A DNA stretch of 64,000 bases from Beroe forskalii. Taxonomy: Eukaryota; Ctenophora; Nuda; Beroida; Beroidae. A program made the translations under genes and the position numbers. The notes beneath the pieces were generated by a model. The model saw only the letters and a program-made list of their open reading frames with translations. It searched no databases and was not told the DNA's origin. Positions 10,300 to 22,032 of the stretch are shown in pieces. Positions within the stretch are counted from its first letter, which is position 1; each line of letters opens with the position of its first letter. Where the stretch lies: assembly GCA_011033025.1 (NCBI GenBank), contig WFMF01000174.1:186001-250000 (forward strand), given 5' to 3'.

Positions 10300-11270
10300 A
10301 TAAGAGCTTCTCAGGGAATTTTTGAGTAATGCTGCCTTCAGTGCAGAGCATGAATTGTTGTTAATTTAAATTTGTTCTTGTCCAAATAAGGAAGCTAGCT
10401 TGCATTTATGAAAGGGTTAATTTTTTATGCCACAAACCTGGTTTCACTATGTCATGTGGATGAAGTGGATGCAATAATTGCCTCAATCTCTAAAATGAAA
10501 GAGTCTTGAATGGTCTATATATTTTCTGGGACATTGCATTATTGTGGCATGACTTTTGCGGCTAAAGGGCTATGTTGGAGAAGCAGCAGTTACCAATTTA
10601 GTAGAGAAAAATCCATAAAATAAAGAATTTCTTTAAAACATCAATGTACAAGCATAGAAACAGTTTACATTTGTCACAAATATAGCCCCAATCCTTTTAT
10701 AAAACATAATTCATAAGATAATTCATAAGATAATTCATAATTCATGAATCAATTAACAACATAAAATAAAATAAATCAAAAATAAAATAAATTAATTTAT
10801 AAATATAATTCATGAAAAGATTTTATTCATAATTCAAAATATAAAATAATTCATTTAATTTCTTGGTTCTTGGAGTAAAACAAAATTTAATTAACCAATT
10901 AACAAAAAGTATCAAACAACATAAAATAATTTGATTTATAGCATCAAAAGCATTCAGATGGATTCTATTTCAAATATCCATGTCTTCCAAGAAAGAATAC
11001 TTTTATTCATAGAAATTGATGTCTTGAAGAAAGATTTCTTTTTATTTCAAATAAATTCATAGAAATAAATAATTAAAGTGATTTATAGGATATTTTGATT
11101 TAATACTGACATTTAAGATCATTGATTCAACAGAAACATTTATTTCAAAACACGTGCCCATGGTTCATTAGAAAAATAATTCTATGGCCTTTTCACCGAA
11201 TTAATTTAAATAATTACTGCTCAAGGCAAAAAATACAAAAAAATCGACTCAAATAATTTGTCAAAATTCC
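10300..11270. other. AT-rich intergenic sequence
   Basis: Low-complexity stretches (AATAAAATAA, TTCATAATTCATGAA) around 10680-10950; no gene seen. Confidence 0.5.
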
Positions 11271-11274
11271 ATCT

Positions 11275-11560
11275 GGGCGCGCGCGCTAGATCGGCCGCCT
11301 AACGCGCGCGCGGCCAAAGCAGGTGCAAACGACGTGGCCAATGGCCATTATGCTGAAATTAGATCTTTGGAAGCGAGGAGGATCAAAAATTTTTTAATGT
11401 GAAATAAAGTGATCCTTTTCGGCCACTGCAGTGGACGAAAAGGCTCAAAAATTTTTACATAAAATTTTTTGATCCTCCTCGGCCACGGGGTTGGACGAAA
11501 AGGCTCAAAATTTTACATAAAAAATTTTTATGTAAAAATTTTATGTATCAAAAATGAAGG
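11275..11560. repeat. GC block plus reverse array of GGCCGAGGAGGATC boxes
   Basis: GCGCGCGCGC-rich block (11277-11312), then AAATTTTT runs alternating with GATCCTCCTCGGCCACGGGG and TTGGACGAAAAGGCTC. This is the same family as 4145-4400 in opposite orientation. Confidence 0.6.
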
Positions 11561-11639
11561 TTTGGTTTATCCAACAGTTGAATTGATTAATTGAATCAAT
11601 TGAATTTCAGTTTATTGAATTGCCGGGCCTATAATGTTC

Positions 11640-12480
11640 TGTAATACCCACTCATGTTCAATCTGACATAGTTTATTTTTGCCAGACTCTCATAGTATTG
11701 ATGCTTACTGAAGCCTCCATTGTGTCCCCATATATGGACAGGCTAAAATTAACAACATTAGCTGAAAGGAGAATAAGAGGAGATCTCATAGAAACATTCA
11801 AAGTTGTTAATAATAAGGTTCAGTATGGTCAGAACTTGTTTAAACTTGGAAGAAGTAGAAGAAATCTATTGATGCCTAGAACAAACTCAGGTGTAAATTT
11901 GTCAAGAGATGTTAGTAGATTGAATGATAACTTTATTTCAGAGAGAGTTAGATCTTATTGGAATAATCTGCCTAAATCTGTGAGCTTTATTTCTGATGTT
12001 AACCACTTTAAAACAAGTTTGGAGTACTATAAAAGGAAACTGATACTCTTTGTCATGACAATTTCTGGCATATTTCTTCATTGGTATTAGAAAAAATAGA
12101 AGGGAGCAATTATTTGACAAATAAGGTGAAATTTAATGAGTATTTAAGAAAGTAACCCATATGTAGCTAAAAAAGAAAAGGAATAAATATTAGTTATTGA
12201 TTGGAAAGCTTGTTATGTTGTTTTTACTTTTTATAGGTGCAATAATGTAATTCTTTAAGTTATTACTCAACTGCTTAAATTATTTGATAATTCATAATTG
12301 ACAGAAGTTACCTTTTATCACACTGTGTATGTATATTTTGGTTTTTTGATGTTTTATTTATTTTCATGGTTATCACAGGGTCTGCATGAAGTTTTTTTTA
12401 ATTCACTATTATTCACTATATCTCATAAAACTATCAACAGTTCTAGATTAATTCTGTTATTTGTTGAACTTGATTGCTTT
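11640..12480 (+). mobile_element. 5'-truncated LINE, end of reverse-transcriptase ORF and 3' tail
   Basis: The frame at 11698-12090 encodes the standard C-terminal block of CR1/jockey-type LINE reverse transcriptases. It reads YMDRLKLTTLAERRIRGDLI, then ETFKVVNN, then SERVRSYWNNLPKSV and an FKTSLEYYKRKL end. The catalytic fingers and palm are absent, as expected for a 5'-truncated insertion. AT-rich 3' sequence follows with no obvious tail boundary. The frame ends at a natural-looking stop after IFLHWY. Confidence 0.8.
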
Positions 12481-13137
12481 TAGCATTGACTGAGGGAGAC
12501 CCCATAGTAAAACACTAAGAATGCAAAAATGGATTCAAATCAGAACTACTTTACACCGCTGGTTTACTGCCAGTTTCGAGAATACAACATTGAAAATGAT
12601 TATATTATTTCTCGTCTTCAGAAAACTCCATTCTGTTATTTGTTTTTTAAATGTTCTTGAAAATTGAATAAATGGACACCTGGGTTAAAAGGTGTGTTTT
12701 TCAGTGGAAGCTAATGTTTTGATATAATGAAAGGAAGCGTGATGGTTTAATACCATAATTTATTCTATTTCTATTTCTATTTTTATGTACAACCATAGTT
12801 AGATAAACAGATATAAGTTGCACAACCATAGCCTTCTAAAATCATTACAAATTAGCCAACACGATTTGTTAGTTGCATGTGTGCAATAATATTGTTTTTG
12901 AAAAACACTTTTTCAAATCATTGTTGTGGCAGATGTTGAGACCAAATAATTGGGGGTTTTATAGTCATTCCAACCTCTACTCTGACTTAGACCCCAGTTG
13001 GTATATACTGTGGTATGTATGGCAATATGTACCACAATATGTACCACTTTGTTAGAACTTGAACCACATTACGTGCCACAGAACATGGTGAAACTTACTG
13101 TAATTTATTTCAATGGGCCATTGAAAGTACTTTGTTG
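12481..13137. other. Intergenic, nothing recognised
   Basis: AT-rich with a run of TCTATTTC repeats near 12763; no supported gene. Confidence 0.4.
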
Positions 13138-13148
13138 AAGAACATGAC

Positions 13149-13221
13149 TTCCCCTAACCAGGGCGTTGCTTGCCGCGCCCCGTCGGCTCCCGTGCGCAGT
13201 AACCCAGGTCCTGGTTAGGGC
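13149..13221. mobile_element. 73-bp GC-rich micro-transposon with 8-bp target duplication
   Basis: Starts TTCCCCTAACCAGG and ends CCTGGTTAGGGC, with AAG completing the right end. AACATGAC lies on both sides (13141-13148 and 13225-13232). The interior is GC-rich in AT-rich DNA. The ends match the longer element at 36352-36693, which has its own 8-bp duplication. Too short to encode anything; it must be mobilised in trans. Confidence 0.75.
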
Positions 13222-13547
13222 AAGAACATGACATGAAGTCTAAGGATGCTGAAGAACATATTTGATATATTCATGCTGGATCATTCATGTATTATGTTAT
13301 CATCTAGAGGGAGGGGTGTTTTCAACCGATTATCTTTGGTATTGGATAATAAAAATATCCAATTTTCGACACAATTTTTGCCACAAATTCTCGATATTTT
13401 GCCACAAATTCTCGATTTTCAGAAAACTGACCCCAAAGCAAACTTTTCTGTAACATTTTCATGATCAAAGTTTTCCAAAGTTGAAACATGATCCATATTC
13501 AAGTATTTACACTGTCCATTTTCTTCATTAGTCCATTGTCTACTCAA

Positions 13548-13715
13548 ATAGGTGGGGGGATTTAGCCATGATTACATAATATTCTCCTCAAGAGGGGAGG
13601 TGGTTGGATGTTGGACTTTGATTATGGTCTATCATGAGGGGGAGGGAGGGGGTTGAAAATGGCCAAAAATTGATAACATAATTGTGAACAACACATTGTG
13701 AACAATCCCTTATGA
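13548..13715. mobile_element. Small G-rich MITE, second copy
   Basis: Resembles 8688-8810: ATGATTACATAATATT edge, G-rich core, GGCCAAAAATTGATAACATA and GTGAACAATCCC end. Confidence 0.55.
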
Positions 13716-13744
13716 AATTGTTATCTTATCAACAATTATCTTCT

Positions 13745-14442
13745 GTGTGGAACAAATACAGTCATCTTTGTAGTCAAGCCATAGAACTCTCCAACAGCTC
13801 CAACCATAGTCTTTGACAGGATCCATGAAAGAAATGTCTTCATCAGAGAGCTAGGCAGATCCAAATAAAGCATGAGACACCAAAAATGATACGGTGTTAT
13901 GAAAGCTAACACTGTGGCACACGGACTTGCGACCATGTTGTGGGGTTGAATGCATTTGATGGGCGCCCAACGCTCCCCCAACCACAAGATGTAGTGTGTT
14001 AGTTTCAGAAGCTCCAAGTTCATCAAGGAAATTAAGTTCATCAAGGAAATTAAGTTCATCAATATCTTTATCCAGTGTAGGGAATATAAAGTTCCATCTG
14101 GTCCAGACAAGATCAGAAGATCAAGTCAACTGTGTTTACTTGCAAATATAAATAAGGCTGCAACTCCGAAGCTCAACGAGAATGAACCAGAGAAACAATG
14201 CGACTCCATTCTGGGCGACTTTGCCCTTGCTTGCAAGGTTAGAATATCTTCTTTGTAGAACAAATACAGTCATCTTTGTAGTCAAGCCACAGAACTCTCA
14301 AACAACTCCAACCATAGTCTTTGACAGGATCCATGAAAGAAATGCCTTCATCAGAGAGCTAGGCAGATCCAAATAAAGCATGAGATACCAAAAATGATAT
14401 GGTGTTATGAAAGCTAACACTGTGGCACACGGACTTGCGACT
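13745..14442 (+). repeat. Tandem ~515-bp unit, first copy and start of second
   Basis: GAACAAATACAGTCATCTTTG starts at 13749 and again at 14259, followed in both by ~180 nearly identical bases. The first unit continues to 14258; the second is cut at about 14443 by the large foldback and resumes at 20999-21206. Translation gives TIVFDRIHERN-FIRELGRSK in both units and CREYKVPSGPDKIRRSSQ downstream, so an unknown protein (possibly LINE ORF1) may have supplied the unit. Neither copy is an intact gene. Confidence 0.7.
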
Positions 14443-15439
14443 GTGTTGTCACCCTGCGCACGTGGGGTGGACACCTTTGCTAGTACTTTGTGCGCAGGTA
14501 GCGACGAGTCGCCAATTAGAACAACGTTCCTGTTCGAAAAACGACAAAAGAGTCAAAATTTCTCTTAAAACTTGCATGGAATCAATAGAGGAAAGTCTCA
14601 GCTATCCAGAGATATAAGGATCATCTGGGAACTCCAATCACAACGTTCGCAATGTCTCATTATGTACAAATGTTGAAAAAACGTCGAGTTCCAATTGCGG
14701 CGTGAACATTGATTGATTGACGAGCTTGTGAGGCCTTATTCAAAAAAAGAAGATGGACTTTCAGTGTAGAATAGATTTATCTAGGCATTACAAAAACCCC
14801 ATGTCGATAGCTCAAAAAATGTAGGAGCCTTAGGGATTGCCAGTCAATTGTTGGAAAAAAGCACACAGTTGTGCTATTTCGTGGGGTGGACAAGCGTGGG
14901 GTGGACAACGCGCGCAATTTAAAACGCCAGACTCTTGTTTGCCAAAATAGCGAGAGACCCTTGTCCACCCCACCGTCGTTAACAGTGATACCATTTCAGA
15001 TTTCCTGCAAGTGTGGCAACCGGCAGTGATTGGATAAGGAGCAACAAACTTATTCTTGTTTCAACAGTAGTACCGGTGACATTGACAATGAGTATAAAAT
15101 CGAAGTAGATGCTTTTTGTCAATTTCATTTTTAAGTTATGTTATCAATGACTACTAAGAAGTTATCATATAATATGCGCATATACAGCACACGTCATCAC
15201 TGGATGGTGATGCAGTGTACCTACTTAGATTTAGAATGTAATGTACATTGCACACCCTTTAGTACATTAAAGCATTAAACAGTGTGGCGGTACTTCAGTA
15301 CAACATTCATGTTTTTCACAAAACTCAATAGCAGGGTGTTAATCTCGTGATTGTACACAACTAATTATGCGATGTAATTATGAAAAGTAACATTTTCAGG
15401 CAGGGGTGCCGATGAGCCAATGGGACTTCAACAGCAAAC

Positions 15440-16697
15440 ACCCTCGGTGAACATGAAGGATTACATTCAAGGTCTGGTCACGGCATCTAAGACCCAGTGC
15501 CCCATACTGTTCTGGCATACTTGATCACATGGGCTATCCTAGGTATATCACCCAGTGAACACATTTGATAGATAATGGGTGAGCGGTGAGTGGCGGTAAC
15601 TGCCATTCATTTGTTGTCGAGCAGGCTAATACACAGTGATTACCTGGCAGAGCACCCCAGGTAGACCCTCTGATCAGGTTCTGAGCAGGGGGGGTCAACT
15701 CGTTTCTTTCCTGGCATTTTTCATTTCACGAGTTCATCATCGCAGGGCGCCAGCTTGACTGGCCAAAACGTTAGAATAAATTGAACATTTTCCAATTTTT
15801 CACAAACTCTCCACACCAAATTAGACAGGGCAAATAATTAATCACTTGATATTTATCTAACTAGCTACACAATAATAAAGCTAATTTTGTGAAATCTATG
15901 CATCCTTCTCAAAATAATTACTGGACATAATAACCTCAATAGTCACCCTATAGATTGAATATGGCACGCTGATCTCTTTGTGATTACTGTGACTTACAAA
16001 ACTGCGGAATTGACCCCTTTTTCTGCCCGGATGAGACAGCAATGCACATTCTAGAAGAAATTCCAGCCTTCTCCCTACAGAGAGTTTACCACTTCCAAGA
16101 CTGGCATAATATTAAACTATAAGACATAATTAACTCTAAGCAGCCACTATCAACAACCCTGCACAAAATAACAATATTCTTCACAAAACTGCCTTTCAAT
16201 AAAATCCCACAATTTACAGAGCCCATATCTTGAAGATGAAATCCTGATAATTAAAACCAAATATAACAATAAAACGTCCCAAAATACACTTCTACCTACT
16301 TCTTATTTGGTCTCCAAAGAGCCACTAACTCTTTGGGCTACAACCTGGCTGAAGCTGCATCTTTGTGCAGTCAAAACAGAAGGGGACTCTATGTTTTCAG
16401 ACTACTGATGCAGACCATTGTATCATTAGTGGAGGTGGTACAGCCACACGTTTGATTTGACCTAATCTGCAGGCACGCCCTGACACTTCTTGTCTGTTTG
16501 AAGCCACGGGCAATTTAGAATGTCAGATTTGTGGTCCAGGACTGGGTTCTGCTCTCAGCTCAGGATATAACCCGGCAGTCGGGTGGCCTAAAAACCACCT
16601 AGGAGTTCACACCCTTGGCCTGTATAGGGAAGTTCATGCTCTGCATGGCTGCCACCGGCCTGGTTGATTAAACCGACCTTGGCCATTTTACTAAGAC
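15440..16697 (+). mobile_element. Insertion in the left foldback arm, with LINE 3' remnant
   Basis: Interrupts the arm; CCAATGGGACTTCAACAGCA flanks it at 15418 and 16708. Around 15990-16120 a frame reads CGIDPFFCPDE then TAMHILEEIPAF, then stops at NIKL. This resembles the Cys/His 'CxxC…HIL…CPAF' tail of LINE ORF2 proteins, with some Cys lost. The 3' part (16320-16690) is moderately GC-rich and unassigned. Confidence 0.5.
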
Positions 16698-18152
16698 TGG
16701 TGATGAGCCAATGGGACTTCAACAGCAACGCGGTGATGAAGGTACATTCAAGGCATTTCACATGAATAAGATTACGTACAGAGCAGGCTATAGGTACAAT
16801 ACACTCTATATAAGGTGAGCAAATGTATATCTATATACATTATACAAGCATGCTGATCACATGGTTTTGTCCCGCATATCATAGGTATATACATCCATAG
16901 CAACCACACGAGTTCCCATAGCAACCGACCTAAAAATTGAAGAGATTTTTGACATTTAGATCTAGGCCACATTTTCTGTTTTGATTACTCATCATACAGG
17001 ATAGATATAATTTCGATTTTGTGAAAAGTTTCATTAGGTAATCATGACTATTCAACGCTTAGTACTTTAGTAGCAGTGCGCTGTTTCTGAGTCTCATGAT
17101 ATCTTGGTATATTTCAAAGATAGAAGCAGTTTAAAAAAATAAATGAAAATTTTTCTAATTGAGTTCAGAAAGAACTGAAAATTTTGAAATATCTGTTTCG
17201 GTACTTCAATACAACATTCACGCTGCACAAATCACAACAATATGTTATTTTCCTTTCTGATTGTATACATGGATCACATCACAATTTGATCGTAAAAACC
17301 TCTTGAACCCAATTTTTGTCGATTTGAACTTCAAAATCTATCTTGAAATGAACATGAAAATTGACCCCTGGTGAACCCCCACTGACCCCATGGTGAACCC
17401 CTACTGACCCCCATTTGTGCCATTTCTAACGAAATGCTACCAATTTTATCATAAATTACATTTTTGATAAGTTGCAGTCGCAGATTTTAACGCAGATATT
17501 CAAATTGAGTTAAATTCTTCTGGGTTCATCGTGGTTTTTAAATGTTACCCTTAAACCCCGTCAACTCGGTATTATTAAAAAGCACTTGATCTGTCCTGTA
17601 GTTTGTAGTTGATAGGTATATAAAATATAAAATGTGACTGACGTGCGAAATTTAACGGCAGATTATTACATCTATCACATGCCCGGAATCAACATTTCAT
17701 GAAATGCATTTGATAACGTCAAAATGACTTAATTGGCGTGGACTTGATACTACCATTTACATTTTATAAAGAATGGCTGGAAGTTCTACGAATTAAAAGC
17801 GAAAATGGCAATAAACAAACTAATGTCCGTTTATTAATTAAATGAATAATTACTATTTGAGTGCAAATCAACGGATTATGACGACCAACTTTAACACTTA
17901 AAGAAAATTTATTGAGGTACGAAATGAACAAAATGTTCGAAATCAATGTGGGATCAAAATGCAATATAATGTTGTGGTTCTTAAATTGTCACTGTAAAAC
18001 CATCATGTTCATTGCATCGCCATCCATGTATAATACACTTTTGAAGTCAGTACCACGATTGTACCATGTGACCAGCACTGTGTGTATTGTATAATTGTAC
18101 ATGCAGACATTCTGCCATCGCCTACCAGTTTACCAATATAGAATTGGTCCAT

Positions 18153-19096
18153 ATAACGGGTGATGACTATTTATCTGGAATTATTTCAATGTATTGTTGT
18201 GGGCAAATCGAGATCATGTTAGAGCTCAAATATGATTATTCTGGACCTAAAAAGTCTGCTGGTTCAGAATAACATCATGAGAAAATTTGAAAACCCTGTT
18301 TTCTCATGGTACTGGCCTATTAGTTTGAGAAGGTACAAAAAAATCTTGCACAAAATCTAAATGACAATAATTATCTCCAAAAGTGTTATTTAAGCCTTAC
18401 TATGGGATGATTCTGAGCAGGAGGGTCTCAAGAGTGACTGCAGTGAGTAGCATCACTAACCTAACCAGTGGTGAGCCTATGGAACCTAAAGGGTTTAAAA
18501 TCGTCAATTCTAGGATAATGTCACTTTCATAAAACTGCGATTTTGGGTAATTGTTAATCCAAAATTCTGCATACCAATAAATGGAAGTGGTCTAAAGACA
18601 TGAGTTATGTTTAATGAGGTCCCTGCCATCAAATCTGAGTGTTCAGACCACATAGATCCTGTTCTATGACTTTCTTAAGCCTGGAGTAGCAAAAAACACA
18701 CACCTTTTTCCAGAAATTTGGCGTGATTTTAGCTCTAAAATCCAAGAATTTTCTTGATATTCAACGAAAAATGCATGTAGAGGTCTTCATTAGTGTCTCA
18801 GCTAACGAAGTTCATGAATAAACCTAGATGGCAACTGATGGGAATGCTCCTGTATGCAATTTTCCAATCATATGTCAGGAAGTCAATCTTTGAATTTGTG
18901 CAAGATTTTTTTGTACCTTCTTAAACTAATCGGCCAGTAGCATAGGAAAACAGGGTTTTCAAATTTTCTCATGATGTTATTCTGAATCAGAAGACTTTTT
19001 AGGTCCAGAATAAGCACATCTGAGCTCTAACATGATCTCGATTTGCCCACAAGAATGCATTGAAATAATTCCAGATAAATAGTCATCACCCGTTAT
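18153..19096. mobile_element. 944-bp MITE with ~220-bp inverted ends, copy 1
   Basis: Ends ATAACGGGTGATGACTATTT and its reverse complement. The inverted ends continue inward through GGGCAAATCGAGATCATGTT and AAAAAATCTTGCACAAA. Near-identical to 40495-41445. No ORF of its own. Confidence 0.85.
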
Positions 19097-20998
19097 TTAC
19101 ACCATGTATTATGTGATATATATCACAGGGTGCGCCAAAAGTCTTGACCCCTTTTACTTTTTTGATCATTCGAAAAATACAGCCGATATTTCGATTCTGT
19201 AAAAATATTCTTTAAATTGTATAACCAAAGAATGGTGAATTCTGAGATTTCTAGGTTGCTATGACATCCATAGCAACCACAGAGGTTCCCATAGCAACCG
19301 ACCTAAAAATTGAAGATTTTTGGCATTATTGACATTTAGATTTAAGCCACATTTTCTGTTTTGATAATTCATCATCCAGGATAGATATTTCGATTTTGTG
19401 AAAAGTTTCAGTAATCATGACCAGTCAACGCTGAATATCGAGATTTTCAGGTTGCTATGACTTTCATAGCAACCACACAAGTTTCCATAGCAACCGAACT
19501 CAAAATGGAAAAATCTAAAACTCGCTAATTGTCATTCATTGCAATGCTATTGTTGATAGAAAGGGTAGTAGACAATACAAAATGTTCAAATACAGTTAAT
19601 CTAGCTCAATAGGGGTTCAATGCATGTTCGATGTAGTCTTCTTGGGTGGAATTTGGGACTTGTTTAATTGTAAATCCTTGAATCTTAAATCCGGTTGCTA
19701 TGGAAACTCGTGTGGTTGCTAAGAAAGTGAATAGCAATCTGAAAATCTCGAAATTGAATGGTCATGATTACTGAAACTTTTCACAAAATCGAAATTATAT
19801 CTATCCTGTATGATGATTAATCAAAACAGAAAATGTGGCCTAGATCTAAATGTCAAAAAACAAATCTTCAATTTTTAGGTCGGTTGCTATGGAAACTCGT
19901 GTGGTTGCTATGGATGTATATACCTATGATATGCGGGACAAAACCATGTGATCAGCATGCTTGTATATAGATATACATTTGCTCACCTTATATAGAGTGT
20001 ATTGTACCTATAGCCTGCTCTGTACGTAATCTTATTCATGTGAAATGCCTTGAATGTACCTTCATCACCGCGTTGCTGTTGAAGTCCCATTGGCTCATCG
20101 GCACCCCTGCCTGAAAATGTTACTTTTCATAATTACATCGCATAATTAGTTGTGTACAATCACGAGATTAACACCCTGCTATTGAGTTTTGTGAAAAACA
20201 TGAATGTTGTACTGAAGTACCGCCACACTGTTTTAATGTACTAAAGGGTGTGCAATGTACATTACATTCTAAATCTAAGTAGGTACACTGCATCACCATC
20301 CAGTGATGACGTGTGCTGTATATGCGCATATTATATGATAACTTCTTAGTAGTCATTGATAACATAACTTAAAAAAATGAAATTGACAAAAAGCATCTAC
20401 TTCGATTTTATACTCATTGTCAATGTCACCGGTACTACTGTTGAAACAAGAATAAGTTTGTTGCTCCTTATCCAATCACTGCCGGTTGCCACACTTGCAG
20501 GAAATCTGAAATGGTATCACTGTTTACGACGGTGGGGTGGACAAGGGTCTCTCGCTATTTTGGCAAACAAGAGTCTGGCGTTTTAAATTGCGCGCGCGCG
20601 TTGTCCACCCCACGCTTGTCCACCCCACGAAATAGCACAACTGTGTGCTTTTTTCCAACAATTGACTGGCAATCCCTAAGGCTCCTACATTTTTTGAGCT
20701 ATCGACATGGGGTTTTTTGTAATGCCTAGATAAATCTATTCTACACTGAAAGTCCTTCTTCTTTTTTTGAATAAGGCCTCACAAGCTCGTCAATCAATCA
20801 ATGTTCACGCGCAATTGGAACTTGACGTTTTTCAACATTTGTACATAATGAGACATTGCGAACGTTGTGATTGGAGTTCCCAGATGATCCTTATATCTCT
20901 GGATAGCTGAGTCTTTCCTCTATTGATTCCATGCAAGTTTTAAGAGAAATTTTGACTCTTTTGTCGTTTTTCGAACAGGAACGTTGTTCTAATTGGCG

Positions 20999-21206
20999 TT
21001 TATCCAGTGTAGGGAAGATAAGGTTCCATCTGGTCCAGACAAGATCAGAAGATCAAGTCAACTGTGTTTACTTGTAAACATAAATAAGGCTGCGACTCCG
21101 AAGAGATGAGAATGAACCAGAGAAACAATGGGACTACATTCTGGGCGACTTTGCCCTTGCTTGCAAGGTTAAAATATCTTCTTTGTAGAACAAATACAGT
21201 CATCTT
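20999..21206 (+). repeat. Resumed part of the ~515-bp tandem unit
   Basis: Matches 14069-14275 at nearly every base (TTTATCCAGTGTAGGGAAGA, then the GTCCAGACAAGATCAGAAGA block) and reaches the next AGAACAAATACAGTCATCTT. Confidence 0.75.
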
Positions 21207-21772
21207 ACATATCCCATCCAGTCAGTATATATGCCAAGGTATCCTCTGATTCTGTAGATACATATATTTATATTACAGAGCCTTATTTTGTGCATGCGAA
21301 CAAACAGGGACACATAGCATGTGGCAAACATTTCATGATTTCTTCAGAAACATATTCACATAATATGAAGATATGAAGAAAGCTTCAGAAACGAATTTTC
21401 AGTAGAACAAACTGTGCAGAATGATGAAAAATAAATTTCTTTCTCTAAAATTTCTTTCTCTAATGATGAAAACAATAAAAAAAAGCAATTGCAATTTTAA
21501 CAAAATAAAAAGCTGAGGTAGGCATTGACTGATGCCTATACACTTATCATTTTGTTGTGATTGACTGTTGATGATAGTCCCTGTTGCATGCATGCTTCTC
21601 AGACAGCAGTCACTTTGCAACTGCATCAGTGGATCTAATATCCTCTGACATGGGGTTGACTATTTTGTTGTTCAAGTATGGAGTTGGAGAAAAGTCTTGC
21701 AGATTGTTGTCTTGAAGAAAGTTTTCTTTATGATTTTAATATATTTTTCTAACATGAATTTAATTTGTTGAG
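21207..21772. other. Sequence upstream of the EFCAB5-like exons
   Basis: No exon called. 21669-21745 contains a ~75-bp dispersed repeat (GTTCAAGTATGGAGTTGGAG…) also present at 47656-47730. Confidence 0.5.
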
Positions 21773-22032
21773 GTTGATGGCAGCAGTCACAAATCAGCAT
21801 GAGAGTCCTGGTGCAGAACTTCTCACGGCATTATCACCTTCAAGAATTCTACCAAACCATGTTATTGCAGTGAGGCGTTGGAGGAGAATAAATGAGAAAA
21901 ATATAAATGAGAAAATTAGAAGAAACATTATGGAGAAACGATCTGCTATGACTGGGAATAAACATCTGGAATTTAGGAGGAATAAAAAGATTCCCCTTGA
22001 TGCCTTAACAAAAGACTGGCTACAAAATATAG
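21773..22032 (+). CDS. EFCAB5-like exon 1 (start uncertain)
   Basis: Donor ATAG|GTTTGT. Encodes MAAVTNQHESPGAELLTAL, a basic helix (RRWRRINEKNINEKIRR) and LDALTKDWLQNIG. It could begin at acceptor 21772 or initiate at ATG 21777. Confidence 0.6.

Larger units (their letters stand above)
14443..20998. mobile_element. 6.5-kb foldback element with ~1.25-kb inverted arms
   Basis: Left arm 14509-15440 plus 16698-17050; right arm 19750-20998, reverse complementary throughout. Both arms end at CGCCAATTAGAACAACG. The arms carry GTGGGGTGGACAA boxes (14883, 20580-20636), GGTTGCTATG/CATAGCAACC boxes and a 28-base identity round CCAATGGGACTTCAACAGCA. The left arm is split by a 1.25-kb insertion (15440-16697) and the centre holds a 944-bp MITE (18153-19096). 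No transposase was recognised. It lies inside the ~515-bp tandem unit: the unit breaks at 14443 and resumes at 20999. Confidence 0.8.
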
